Shown: positions 46,850 to 56,134, numbered from the stretch's first letter. The stretch is 64,000 nucleotides of DNA from Bartonella birtlesii IBS 325 (GCF_000273375.1 NZ_CM001557.1:84388-148387); one strand, 5' to 3'. The notes: generated from the sequence alone by a model not told the origin. Translations and numbers: made by a program.

Positions 46850-47190
46850 AGTGCCCTACCAGTAATTTTGCACAGAACATGCATGCCATCTCTAAAATAA
46901 TTGAACAAGTAATTATTAGTGCTCTTTTAAACGCCACGATTACAGCTGACAGTAACTATAAAAACATGTTTTGTTTGTCTTAAATAAAGTAGACCTTTGG
47001 GTTATGGTTATATAAAGAGCGCTCATTTTACCCAACGAAATTGTGCAAGAGATGTGCCAAGATGAATAAATGATTCTCATGCAAAGACACCCCCTTTACG
47101 ATGTAGTCGAGTGATCTATTTTAGGAGGGAAAAGGATGCTAGGGCTACTGAAAAGGACCGTTTTGCTCCTAAAGCACAGAAAAATTAAAA
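46850..47190 (+). pseudogene. virD4 relic between bepB and bepC
   Basis: GTGCCCTACCAGTAATTTTG (46850 region) matches the sequence just upstream of virD4 (42750). Then 46900-46982 matches codons around 44165-44255 of virD4 (ATTACAGCTGACAG, ATGTTTTGTTTGTCTT), and 47020-47187 matches the last ~160 bases (CTCCTAAAGCACAGAAAAAT). The middle of the gene is deleted and several stops are present. Confidence 0.85.
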
Positions 47191-47293
47191 ACTATCTCCC
47201 TATGGAGACTATGCATCAAAACAAGAACAACAACATCAAAGGGTAAGAGCAAAAATTCTGTTTCATAAAACCCCATAAGCAAGGAATTTCCGC

Positions 47294-47560
47294 ATGATCC
47301 AAAAAGAAAAATGTGGGGGGAAAAAGTCCTTGAATGGTATTATTATATTTGTGTTTACCAAGCTCAATATTCTTTATCAAACGCTCTCTTCACCACCAAA
47401 CAATGCATATCAATCATATCTATGTCTTAAGAACTCTATCAAAAAGCTTTTGAAGACAACTCTTTTCCCTCATCCAATGCTCAAGATCTCAAAAGAATAT
47501 GTGAGGGGGATTTTCAAACAAAAAGTTCAGCACACTTTCATCAATCACCCTATCCTATAA
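47294..47560 (+). pseudogene. biaA relic upstream of bepC
   Basis: Nearly identical over 267 bases to the relic at 44837-45103, including the same frame and the same loss of the inhibitory motif. The last ~25 bases differ (no TTATAAGG end as in the first copy). It arose with the virD4 relic by block duplication. Confidence 0.75.
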
Positions 47561-47571
47561 GGAGAGAATAT

Positions 47572-49170
47572 ATGTTAGAGCAAAATTATCTATATAAAAA
47601 TAGCAACACATTAAAAAATAAATATGGTATAAAAGATCCCCAAAAACTGTATACACGCTGTGCCCATGATGCAGCAAGAGCAGCTGTGAATTTTCGTTAT
47701 GAACCCCTACCACAAAAATTTGATACTGCTTATCTGAAAACAATTCACTGGAGTCTCTTCTACAAAAGTTTTGAGTGGGCAGGCAAAACTCGCGAACAGT
47801 CCTTTACATTTGAAGATGGGACCATCGCCCGTATGCCAGCAATGCGCCCTAAAGGTCATGAAGTTCCTTTTGCCATCGGTCCACAGATTCAAAGAGAGCT
47901 TAAACAATTAGAACGAATGCTGCATACAAAGAATAATTTACGCGGTTTATCACGCCAAGAATTTGCTGAAAATGCTGCTGAAGTCTTTATGATTCTCAAC
48001 CATGCACATCCTTTTAGAAAAGGCAACGGACGTGTACAGCGAACGTTTATGGAAAAACTTGGACAGGCCGCTGGCCATCAAATTGACTTTTCTTTTACAA
48101 CAAAAGAACGCTTAACACATGCCTGTGTTGCCGCAATGCAACAAAATAATCCGCAACCAATGCGGCATCTTTTTGAGGATGTGACCAATCCTCAAAAAGC
48201 ATTACTTTTAAAAGAATTTATCTCTCATATGAAAAATGCTGGACTTGAAGAAATCAATAACCACATTGTGATTGCAGCAAAAGAAGGTGAAACCTATAAT
48301 GGCATCTATAGAGGCATGACAAAAGAGGGCTTTATCATCGAGGTTGATGGTGTTTTTGTCGTCGGCGACAAAAATGATCTCTCACCAGAACAAATAAAGA
48401 CATTACAAAACGGTGCATCTATCTGCTTTGAAAAATCAAATGTACAAAATTTAAAAGACATACTCATTCCAAAAGAAACATTAGCACCTCTCAGTCAAGA
48501 AGAATTGTTTGCAAAAGTTTCTGCTGCCCCCCTTATTGAAGCCAGTAAAAAAAACGTTGAACATTTATCAAAAAAAGTTTACGGCAATCCTAAAGTTTTA
48601 AACATGAAAATAGAGTTAGTAAATGCGGATCCAAGCTTGGGTCGTGTATTTGCTGAGCACATTGCCCAGCATCCCCAATCAATCTGTAAATTTGCAGGGT
48701 TCAAAATGCTTGGCATAAAGAGTCCAGAGCGCAGACAAGCTGAAGAACATATTTCACAGCTTTGTGAAATGTTTAAAAACTATGCGATGACAGTACGACA
48801 AACACAGGATACACTTTTAGAAAAACACACAAAAGAACAAAATCGTGTAGGCCAATCTATTGAAAAACCAAATAAAGACTTACAAAACCTTTTTGCCTTA
48901 CCACCAGAACAACAAAGAGAGGCCTTGTCTCATTCTCCTACACTGCAAAGACAACTCCATGTTTATGCGCGCCAACTACAAAATCGTTTATCAGCAGAAG
49001 AACGTCAAGCCATACAGCAAAAAGACCACACAAAACTTTCTTACCTAATTGGTGTATCAGAAAGCAAAGCAAAAGAGATTGCAAACACCTTACAGCTCAC
49101 CAAAGAAGCACAATGTCAGGTACGATCCCTTAAAATGAGTCGCTCTTCATCAATGGCTCTTACCGGTTAA
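47572..49170 (+). CDS. bepC: BepC-type Fic-BID effector
   Basis: 532 aa, Fic-OB-BID layout. The Fic motif from residue 146 reads His-Pro-Phe-Arg-Lys-Gly-Asn-Gly-Arg-Val-Gln-Arg: the acidic metal-binding residue is replaced by Lys, the known hallmark of BepC proteins, which act on host actin regulation without classical AMP transfer. The BID domain covers about residues 320-425 (Ile-Cys-Lys-Phe-Ala-Gly). AAGGAGAGAATAT is the ribosome binding site. A terminator-like hairpin follows. Confidence 0.9.
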   Translation: MLEQNYLYKNSNTLKNKYGIKDPQKLYTRCAHDAARAAVNFRYEPLPQKFDTAYLKTIHWSLFYKSFEWAGKTREQSFTFEDGTIARMPAMRPKGHEVPFAIGPQIQRELKQLERMLHTKNNLRGLSRQEFAENAAEVFMILNHAHPFRKGNGRVQRTFMEKLGQAAGHQIDFSFTTKERLTHACVAAMQQNNPQPMRHLFEDVTNPQKALLLKEFISHMKNAGLEEINNHIVIAAKEGETYNGIYRGMTKEGFIIEVDGVFVVGDKNDLSPEQIKTLQNGASICFEKSNVQNLKDILIPKETLAPLSQEELFAKVSAAPLIEASKKNVEHLSKKVYGNPKVLNMKIELVNADPSLGRVFAEHIAQHPQSICKFAGFKMLGIKSPERRQAEEHISQLCEMFKNYAMTVRQTQDTLLEKHTKEQNRVGQSIEKPNKDLQNLFALPPEQQREALSHSPTLQRQLHVYARQLQNRLSAEERQAIQQKDHTKLSYLIGVSESKAKEIANTLQLTKEAQCQVRSLKMSRSSSMALTG

Positions 49171-49199
49171 ACAAAAAACCGCTTTGACTTTTTCTATTC

Positions 49200-49234
49200 T
49201 TTGGCGCTTTCATCGCGATCGCGCCAAAATTGTT
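49200..49234 (+). terminator. Terminator-like hairpin after bepC
   Basis: TTTGGCGC (49200-49207) pairs with GCGCCAAA (49221-49228), with an inner CGCGATCGCG palindrome. It is followed by ATTGTT. The arm sequence resembles the hairpin after bepD, so the two were copied with the surrounding DNA. Confidence 0.65.
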
Positions 49235-49288
49235 CTAAAACGTTACAAAAAATCATCCTAAAGAGCTTTGAAAATTTTATTTAACTTA

Positions 49289-49317
49289 TTGATAAAATTT
49301 CACAAAAAAACTGTAGA
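49289..49317 (+). promoter_or_regulatory. Predicted promoter of bepD
   Basis: TTGATA (49289-49294), 17-base spacer, TGTAGA (49312-49317). The same arrangement with TGTATA occurs before bepE. The ~120 bases around it are conserved between the two sites. It lies 150 bases before the bepD start. Confidence 0.6.
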
Positions 49318-49467
49318 AAAGACATAAATATCGATTACCCTGCTTTATGAATAGCGCAAATCTTTGGAGGTCATTCAATGGATATCTTCCTTTGTATAGA
49401 GCGAGCACAATATAAAGGGGGAGAGTGCACCAAAGAGGTTTTCTCAAAATATTGAAAGGAAACGTGC

Positions 49468-50523
49468 ATGAAAAAACACCAGCCATCCCCTTCTACCAAT
49501 GTAGATGAACTAAGAAGACGTTTTGAACAACAAAATCTAGGAGAATCTGAGACAGAAGCCCTCTACGCAAAAGTGAATAAACCCCCCAAAGAACAGCGCC
49601 CTTCTCAACAAGAAGAAACTGTTTATGCATCCCCTAGAACCAAACCAGAAGCCGTCTATGCACCGCAAAGGCCACCAGAAGGTGCTGCAGAAAGTGCCTA
49701 TGCAACACCACCGCATAGGCCCAATCAAAAACCACTGGTAAGTCCTTATGCAGTAAGTGATGTAACGCAACGCCAATGGCCAGAATACGACATGGTAGGT
49801 AATGGAGCACAGGATGGACGAAATCCCCAAAAACAGATGGAGTCCGCCTATGCAGAGATTGATTTTGGTGCACAAGGTGGGCGTTCCCCACAAAAACCGG
49901 TAGAATCTATCTATGCAACCGTTGGCTTAGGTGCACGGGATGAGCACGGTCCCTTACAACAAGAAAATCTCATCTACCAAGGGGTTAGTGGCGCAGGAAG
50001 AACGACACCTCCTCCACAAACCCCAAAAGATGAAGTTACTTCGAAGCTTTTGAAAGACCAAAATTTTCAGTATGGTGTCATGGAAATTCAAGAACGATGT
50101 CAAGTTGTTTATGGTAACCGACATGCTTTAAATGGGCAACTCTCTAAAGTTCTAGAAAATCCTCAAGCTGGAGATAGAATTTTATGGGACCTTGCAGAAA
50201 ATCCAGAAGGTCCTGGGAAACTTGCCGGTCACAAACTACTTGGGGTAAAAAGCTCAGGTCGCAAAGAAGCTGAAGAAGAATTTCAACATCTTTGTTCAGC
50301 CTTCGAAAGACATGTAGTTACTGCACAAAAGCTACACAAGGCTTTTACCCGTGAGCAGGAAAGACAACGTGGTCCTGAAAGAGAAGCAAGCCCAGAAAAG
50401 CAGGAACATAAACATCATCACCATCACCGTCGTGGAAAAGAAAGAGAACAGGGTTCTCCAGAGCAGGAAACACAGCGCAGACATAGCCCCAAAACCGAAA
50501 AAGGAATGGCGTTTGCGATGTAA
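49468..50523 (+). CDS. bepD: BepD-type effector with tyrosine motifs and one BID domain
   Basis: 351 aa. The N-terminal half (residues ~25-175) holds at least six EPIYA-like tyrosine motifs: Glu-Ala-Leu-Tyr-Ala-Lys, Glu-Thr-Val-Tyr-Ala-Ser, Glu-Ala-Val-Tyr-Ala-Pro, Glu-Ser-Ala-Tyr-Ala-Thr, Glu-Ser-Ala-Tyr-Ala-Glu, Glu-Ser-Ile-Tyr-Ala-Thr. Host kinases phosphorylate such sites, which then recruit SH2 proteins. A BID domain spans about 190-296, followed by a Glu/Lys tail with a His-rich run (five His). GAAAGGAAACGTGC precedes the ATG, a start context shared with bepE and bepF. The symbol is by architecture and order. Confidence 0.85.
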   Translation: MKKHQPSPSTNVDELRRRFEQQNLGESETEALYAKVNKPPKEQRPSQQEETVYASPRTKPEAVYAPQRPPEGAAESAYATPPHRPNQKPLVSPYAVSDVTQRQWPEYDMVGNGAQDGRNPQKQMESAYAEIDFGAQGGRSPQKPVESIYATVGLGARDEHGPLQQENLIYQGVSGAGRTTPPPQTPKDEVTSKLLKDQNFQYGVMEIQERCQVVYGNRHALNGQLSKVLENPQAGDRILWDLAENPEGPGKLAGHKLLGVKSSGRKEAEEEFQHLCSAFERHVVTAQKLHKAFTREQERQRGPEREASPEKQEHKHHHHHRRGKEREQGSPEQETQRRHSPKTEKGMAFAM

Positions 50524-50569
50524 GCATGTGTATGTAAAAACACATAAATTTTTGCCTTTCAGCTAATTT

Positions 50570-50608
50570 CTTGGCGCGATTGTAACAAAGCAATTGCGCC
50601 AAGAGCTG
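50570..50608 (+). terminator. Terminator-like hairpin after bepD
   Basis: CTTGGCGCGATTG pairs with CAATTGCGCCAAG with one mismatch, loop TAACAAAG (50570-50603). It is similar to the one after bepC. Confidence 0.65.
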
Positions 50609-50663
50609 TTATGAGATGCAACAAAAAAACATCAAAAAAGCTTCAGAAATTTTGTATAACTTA

Positions 50664-50692
50664 TTGATAAAATTTCACAAAAAAACTGTATA
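50664..50692 (+). promoter_or_regulatory. Predicted promoter of bepE
   Basis: TTGATA (50664-50669), 17-base spacer AAATTTCACAAAAAAAC identical to that before bepD, TGTATA (50687-50692). Conservation of the whole element between two effector genes supports it. Confidence 0.6.
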
Positions 50693-50833
50693 AAAGACAT
50701 AAATATCAATTACATGAGTTATGAATAGTATAAATCTTTGGAGGCCATTCAAATTAATATCTTTCCTTAATAAAAAATGAAAGGTGGAGAATGCACCAAA
50801 GAGATTTTCTCAAAATATTGAAAGGAAATGTGC

Positions 50834-52093
50834 ATGAAAAAAAATAAACCCTCTTCTTTTCCCTCCCCTTCAGTACAAGAACAGATAAACCCCTATGAAG
50901 AAGCCACCACAAAAGTGGTATCCCCAGAAAACCTTTCCACAAAATCCACGCCAAGAGATAAAACAGCCTCTTTTAACAGGAGAGAGGTCGAACAAGGATT
51001 GTCTGTAAAGAATACTTCTGAAAGACACACCGTAGTTTCCTCACAAAAAACAAAACATTCCCCTTCCTCTCTCGAAAAAGAAGGCCCCTCTGCAACAACA
51101 ACTATATCCCAAACAACCATAACTCTCTCAGAGGAAGAAATTACAAGATTATTACAACACAGCCGATTAATAACCTCATATAAAGAAGAAATTCAACATT
51201 GGTGCGGAATTGTTTATGGCAATCCACATGCTTTACAGAAGAAAACTGAAGAAATTCAAAGAGATCCCTCTATAGGAGAAGGCTTATCATCACAAATTGC
51301 AACAAATCCTGAAAGCATTCATAAATTTGCTGGCATGCAAGCTTTTGGTATGAAAAGTAGCGCACGCAAACATGCCGAAGAAGGTCTTTCTACTCTTTGT
51401 GGCCTTGTTAATTGTTATGTAGAGGCTATAAAGAATTCAAGAGAGAATTTCTCTATAACTCCACAAGCAGAGCTCAATTTTTATGAAAAAGCACTGGGTA
51501 GTGATGCAGTAGCCACCATTTTACAAAGACCATATCACCCTTATTTAAGGAAAGAAGCCCTCTCAAATGATGAAATTGCTGACAAAACGCGACAACATCC
51601 TATGGTCAAAAGACACAAAGCACAAATTGACCATTGGTGCGATATAGTCTTTAGCAAATCTGATATTTTGCAATCACAAACTGAAGCGTTGCTTATAAAT
51701 CCAGCTATGGCAGAAGAGCTCACATGGCAACTTGCGGCCTATCCGCAATCTATTGGGCGTTATGCCGGTGTCAATATGTGTGGTTTAAAAAACAAAGCAC
51801 GCAAACATGCTGAATCAGGTCTTTCACATCTGCTTGATGCCGTTGACAATTATGCAAACACTATACAACGAGTAAAAGAAAGCTTTTTACAAGTCCAATC
51901 CATATCACAAGAACACAGTGAATCATCTGCTGAATTAGCGCAAAACTTATCACGGTCTTCTGAACTGTCTGAAGGTTTAGCGGCAATCAAGCATCCCGAA
52001 ACCACTGAAGCTTCTACACAGACGCCTGAAAAAGCGCAAGACACGCGATTGCGCAAAGCTGCAACATCAAAAGCAATGGCCTTTGCCAGCTAA
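50834..52093 (+). CDS. bepE: BepE-type effector with two BID domains
   Basis: 419 aa from the ATG at 50834, preferred over an in-frame ATG six bases earlier because of the GAAAGGAAATGTGC context shared with its neighbours. The N-terminal ~100 residues are polar and Ser/Thr/Lys-rich, with only one tyrosine (Asn-Pro-Tyr-Glu-Glu), so classical EPIYA motifs are missing. BID 1 spans about 101-213 (His-Lys-Phe-Ala-Gly) and BID 2 about 245-354 (Gly-Arg-Tyr-Ala-Gly), followed by a polar tail. Two BIDs fit BepE. The poor tyrosine content is unusual and makes the name tentative. Confidence 0.78.
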   Translation: MKKNKPSSFPSPSVQEQINPYEEATTKVVSPENLSTKSTPRDKTASFNRREVEQGLSVKNTSERHTVVSSQKTKHSPSSLEKEGPSATTTISQTTITLSEEEITRLLQHSRLITSYKEEIQHWCGIVYGNPHALQKKTEEIQRDPSIGEGLSSQIATNPESIHKFAGMQAFGMKSSARKHAEEGLSTLCGLVNCYVEAIKNSRENFSITPQAELNFYEKALGSDAVATILQRPYHPYLRKEALSNDEIADKTRQHPMVKRHKAQIDHWCDIVFSKSDILQSQTEALLINPAMAEELTWQLAAYPQSIGRYAGVNMCGLKNKARKHAESGLSHLLDAVDNYANTIQRVKESFLQVQSISQEHSESSAELAQNLSRSSELSEGLAAIKHPETTEASTQTPEKAQDTRLRKAATSKAMAFAS

Positions 52094-52380
52094 AAATGCA
52101 TAAGTTTGAGTTTTTCATTTTGTTTCTTTGTGCAGTTATCACAAAAAAGCAAAAGAGTTCATACTAAGAGAGTGGAAGATTGTATCAAAAATCTTTCAAT
52201 AATCATTATAACCAATAATCACCTTAAATGATTGAAAACAAATATCAATCATGGACTATACAAACAACACAAAGCCTTTTGAAATCATTCAATGAGACAT
52301 TCTCTAAAAAAATTAAAGGTGCGGAATGCACAAAAAGATTTTCAAAGCAAATATTTGAGATAGCTTGAAAGGAAACTTGC

Positions 52381-55086
52381 ATGAAAAAAAGACAACTCTC
52401 CCCTTCTGTAGCACGCATGGTAGAAGAATTTCAAAAAAAACATGAACAATCTACAGCAACACCTCCCGCTAGAAACACTCAAAAACCACCTCTTCCCAAA
52501 CGTCCAGAAAATATCACCCATGCAAGAGTTACTCCACCAAAAACGTCTCACATAAGCAATACAACACAAAGCAATACAACAACCCAAGAAAGCCAAGCAG
52601 CTCAGATAAGCGTTACTCCACAAAGACCACCACGTGCAAGAGAAAGGCAACAAAGTAACACAACAACAAAAGAGAACCAAACAGCTCAGGTAAGAGTTGC
52701 CCCACAAAGACCACCACGTGCAAGAGATAGAGAATTACTCAACAAAGCAACAACACAAGAGGGAGAAGGAGTATACGCAATACCTGCTCCGCAAAAACCT
52801 CCACGTATGAGAGGCAATTCTGTGAAGCAAAAACAACCAGAAGCATCTCTCTACGATAAACCTACGCTACAAAGACAACAACCAACGCAGGCAAAAAACA
52901 GGGCGCAAAACCCTACAACAACACAAGAGGGAGAAGGAGTATACGCAATACCTGCTCCGCAAAAACCACCACGTATGAGAGGCAATTCTGTAAAGCAAAA
53001 ACAACCAGAAGCATCTCTCTACGATAAACCTGCGCTACAAAGACAACAACCAACGCAGGCAAAAAACAGGACGCAAAACAATGCAGCACCACAGGAGAGC
53101 GAACCCATATATGCAGAAATGACCATAAAAACACCGCTTCCCACAAAAAAAAGAGAAAGACGTGGTACGATCACTCAAAAAGAGGAAACTATATACACAA
53201 CGGTTGCTTCAGCAAGAATAAGCACAGCTTTCTCGAAAGAAGAAATAATCTTAAAAATTAGAAATAATCCGTTGGTCCAAACCTGTAAAGACGAAATCAG
53301 AACTTTATCTCAAACTGTTTATGGCGACCAAGATATTTTTCAGAAAAAACTTGAAGAAATTGAAAAAAATCCTATCCTCGGAGAAAGTCTTTCATGGCAA
53401 GTTGCAGCAAATCCTAAACTCGTTGCAAATTTTGCTGGGAAAAAAATTTTCGGCATAAAAGATCAAACACGCAAAGAGGCTGAAGAAAACATATCATCCC
53501 TGTGTCTTGCTCTTGAAAATTATGCTGCGGTTGTAAAGCAGGCAAAAGAAAACATTTTGCATGGACATCTGGCAGGACAGGTACACCATAAGAATTCGCT
53601 CGATCTCAAGCAAATAGCTAAAGATCTACAAAAGCCACGCAAAGCTGAACAAGAAGAGACAACTCTTTCACACAAAGAAATTGTACGTAGAGTCAAAAGC
53701 AATACAGCAGTCCAATATTGTCACGCAGAAATCGTCTATTGGTGCACAATTGCTTTTGGTGATCCACGTATTTTGCAGTATAGACTTGAAGAAGTGCACA
53801 AATCTCCTGCCATGGGAGAAGAGCTCTCATGGCAAGTGACAACACACCCTCACACGTTTGGGAAACTTGCTGGTCGCAATTTTTCTGGCATAAAAAATCA
53901 AGCCCGAAAAGAGGCTGAAAATGCTCTTACACGTCTGGGTGAAGCTATTGAAGGTTATGCCGAGGCGGTAAAACATGCAAAAGAGCACATCTTACAAAGC
54001 CAAGAAGAAAAACAAAAACGCAATATACAATCTCCAGAACAAGAGAAAAGCATGCAAAGACAGCAAAGCCTCTCAAAACCTCCTCAACATCCTAAACGCC
54101 CATCAGCAGACAAACATCAGGAAGCTGTTGAAACTGTCATGCAAACTGAATGGGAGAAGCTTGGTGCTAAACCACGCACATTAACAACACCCCAAAGACC
54201 TACCCAACAGACACAAGAGAGCATTTTACCTACTTCTCACACAGAACAAAAACGCAATATACAATCTCCAGAACAAGAGAAAAGCATGCAAAGACAGCAA
54301 AGCCTCTCAAAACCTCCTCAACATCCTAAACGCTCATCAGCAGACAAACATCAGGAAGCTGTTGAAACTGTCATGCAAACTGAATGGGAGAAGCTTGGTG
54401 CTAAACCACGCACATTAACAACACCCCAAAGACCTACCCAACAGACACAAGAGAGCATTTTACCTACTTCTCACACAGAACAAAAAATGCAAAAAGAGCA
54501 AACTGCCGAAAAACAGCAAAAATTATTTACAGCTAAAAAGGCAAGAACTCCTCTCTCGCATAAGGAAATTAGTGAGAAAGTTCAAAGCGACCACTCTGTT
54601 CAACGTGCTCGAATAGAAATCTGCAATTGGTGTAATATTGTTTATGGTAACCCATTTATTTTGCAACATAACACTGAAGATGTGCAAAAAGTTCCTGTTT
54701 TGGGAGAAGAACTCTCATGGCAAGTTGTAAACCAACCAACCATGTTTGCTCCGCTTGCTGGAAAGAAAATGTTTGGCATAAAAAATCAAGCCCGCAAACA
54801 CGCTGAAGAAGCTGTTCCGTCCCTATGTGCTGCCATTGATGATTATACCAAAATTGTAAAAAAAGTCAGAGAAGAGATTGTAAAAACATATCAAGAACAA
54901 TCTATAAAGCTGGATGAAGATATGCAAAAACAACAAAACCTCTCGCAATCTCCTCAATTGCTCGAACACTCACCCAAAAACAGGCATCAAGAACCTGCTG
55001 AAAACTCTATGCAAGCAGAAAAAAGCCCACCGAGTGTTCGACCACGCAAAGTTACAGCGTCAACAACAATATCTTTTGCCGGTTAA
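52381..55086 (+). CDS. bepF: BepF-type effector, tyrosine repeats and three BID domains
   Basis: 901 aa. Residues ~1-120 are Pro/Gln/Arg-rich (repeated Pro-Gln-Arg-Pro-Pro-Arg-Ala-Arg). Two 56-residue repeats follow, each with Glu-Gly-Val-Tyr-Ala-Ile-Pro and Ser-Leu-Tyr-Asp-Lys-Pro, then Glu-Pro-Ile-Tyr-Ala-Glu and Glu-Thr-Ile-Tyr-Thr-Thr. BID 1 is about 287-397, BID 2 431-540, BID 3 726-838. Between BID 2 and BID 3 lie two 78-residue near-identical repeats. The C-terminus is charged. Three BIDs plus tyrosine motifs fit BepF. In BepF proteins the non-terminal BIDs act in host invasion while the last one mediates secretion. A terminator follows. Confidence 0.85.
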   Translation: MKKRQLSPSVARMVEEFQKKHEQSTATPPARNTQKPPLPKRPENITHARVTPPKTSHISNTTQSNTTTQESQAAQISVTPQRPPRARERQQSNTTTKENQTAQVRVAPQRPPRARDRELLNKATTQEGEGVYAIPAPQKPPRMRGNSVKQKQPEASLYDKPTLQRQQPTQAKNRAQNPTTTQEGEGVYAIPAPQKPPRMRGNSVKQKQPEASLYDKPALQRQQPTQAKNRTQNNAAPQESEPIYAEMTIKTPLPTKKRERRGTITQKEETIYTTVASARISTAFSKEEIILKIRNNPLVQTCKDEIRTLSQTVYGDQDIFQKKLEEIEKNPILGESLSWQVAANPKLVANFAGKKIFGIKDQTRKEAEENISSLCLALENYAAVVKQAKENILHGHLAGQVHHKNSLDLKQIAKDLQKPRKAEQEETTLSHKEIVRRVKSNTAVQYCHAEIVYWCTIAFGDPRILQYRLEEVHKSPAMGEELSWQVTTHPHTFGKLAGRNFSGIKNQARKEAENALTRLGEAIEGYAEAVKHAKEHILQSQEEKQKRNIQSPEQEKSMQRQQSLSKPPQHPKRPSADKHQEAVETVMQTEWEKLGAKPRTLTTPQRPTQQTQESILPTSHTEQKRNIQSPEQEKSMQRQQSLSKPPQHPKRSSADKHQEAVETVMQTEWEKLGAKPRTLTTPQRPTQQTQESILPTSHTEQKMQKEQTAEKQQKLFTAKKARTPLSHKEISEKVQSDHSVQRARIEICNWCNIVYGNPFILQHNTEDVQKVPVLGEELSWQVVNQPTMFAPLAGKKMFGIKNQARKHAEEAVPSLCAAIDDYTKIVKKVREEIVKTYQEQSIKLDEDMQKQQNLSQSPQLLEHSPKNRHQEPAENSMQAEKSPPSVRPRKVTASTTISFAG
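52747..53082 (+). repeat. 168-bp tandem repeat in bepF (tyrosine-motif unit)
   Basis: Two in-frame 168-base units (56 codons), from ACACAAGAGGGAGAAGGAGT at 52753 and again at 52921. They are almost identical at DNA level. Each supplies two potential phosphotyrosine sites, so copy number changes alter host signalling capacity. Confidence 0.9.
54010..54477 (+). repeat. 234-bp tandem repeat in bepF (linker unit)
   Basis: Two in-frame 234-base units (78 codons), with CGCAATATACAATCTCCAGA at 54019 and 54253. They are nearly identical, differing at only a few bases. They encode a polar Gln/Pro/Lys-rich linker between BID 2 and BID 3. Confidence 0.9.
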
Positions 55087-55116
55087 ATCTTATAAGCTTT
55101 GATTTTTATCGTATCT

Positions 55117-55156
55117 CTTGGTGCAATCATTCCACTAAAGATTGCACCAAGAAATA
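55117..55156 (+). terminator. Terminator after bepF
   Basis: CTTGGTGCAATC (55117-55128) pairs perfectly with GATTGCACCAAG (55140-55151) around an 11-base loop. It marks the end of the effector array. Confidence 0.7.
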
Positions 55157-55350
55157 CTGTGTAGAGTTATAGCATATCGGCACAAAATATACCTTAATCC
55201 AACAAACATAGAGCATTGCACAAGAAGGTTCCCCGACAAAAACCAACACATACTGCTCCATGAAGGATAAAGCGTGATTTTTTGTGTCAAATTTATATGA
55301 AAAAAGCCTGCATGAAAAATATAAGGCTTGAGAACATACGCCGTCTTATA

Positions 55351-55560
55351 AATGAGTACTAAAGAAGGTGAAACTTATACGGGTTTTATGACGAATATTA
55401 ATGGTACTTGCATCATAGGAAACAAAGAATTTCTCATACCAGAGGGAGTGAAAACATTAAAAATTGGTGTTTCTCTTGCTTTATAGCCTCCTCCTCTCAA
55501 GAACAAAAAATGTTTATTCCAAAAGAAACGATAACCTCTCTAATGCATAAAAAAACGACT
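55351..55560 (+). pseudogene. Relic of a Fic-BID bep gene (OB-fold part)
   Basis: Translation of this segment gives Thr-Lys-Glu-Gly-Glu-Thr-Tyr-Thr-Gly, Ile-Ile-Gly-Asn-Lys-Glu and, after a stop and shift, Ile-Pro-Lys-Glu-Thr, the same blocks in the same order as the OB-like connector of BepA, BepB and BepC. No Fic or BID part is visible nearby. The remaining DNA of 55157-56134 shows no gene. Confidence 0.8.
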
Positions 55561-56134
55561 ATGCATGTATAAGATTGAATATTGTTTAAAAAAATAACAT
55601 CACTGCTTTTTGCTTCTCCCTTACCAACTTTTATGTTGCAAGGGCGCGAAAATAAATGAAACCAGCACATATATGTACATACGAAAAGGTTTTACATCAT
55701 TTTCAGCATTTGAAATCACTCTACAATAGATCGAGTGCTTTACCATTCTAAACGCTCTATAAACTAGCTTTTTTATGTATCAAAGGCATTTAAAAATCAC
55801 ACTGGCATATAAAGCAATATAATACAGAAACGTACGACCAAGAAACAAAACACTGCAAAAGTAGGAAGTCCCATTGGTGTCTCCATTCCTTTACACTCTT
55901 TGCCTAGTTATATTAGCTATATTTTCAAATTAAGTAAAAAGAAACTTTGTTTTTTTATAAATAAAACAACCTTAAAGAATATAGATACCCGCTTATTGAC
56001 AGAAAGATAAACACCATCATAAAACACTTTAGCTTTACAAAAGAGTATTTATATTAACAAACTGATTAGATTTTTATGATCTAAAAAGGGCTTTATTAAT
56101 CACTTCTTCTTCATGACAAACCTGATGTATCTTT

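Larger units (their letters stand above)
44700..47560 (+). repeat. Duplicated block: virD4 3' end + leader + biaA relic
   Basis: 44695-45100 and 47150-47557 are almost identical (offset about 2457 bases), from CGATTTGCTCCTAAAGCACA through AAAACTATCTCCCTATGGAG to the end of the biaA relic. The effector genes between and after (bepB, bepC) are diverged paralogs. The unit is thus virD4-biaA-bep. Confidence 0.85.
49267..50765 (+). repeat. Duplicated effector leader (two copies)
   Basis: 49267-49390 and 50651-50765 share TTATTGATAAAATTTCACAA, then AAAGACATAAATATC and AAATCTTTGGAGG[T/C]CATTCAA in the same spacing. The region just before the start codons (GTGCACCAAAGAG, AATATTGAAAGGAAA) is also shared, and more weakly before bepF. 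Each copy carries a promoter, so bepD and bepE can be transcribed separately from the virB operon. Confidence 0.8.
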
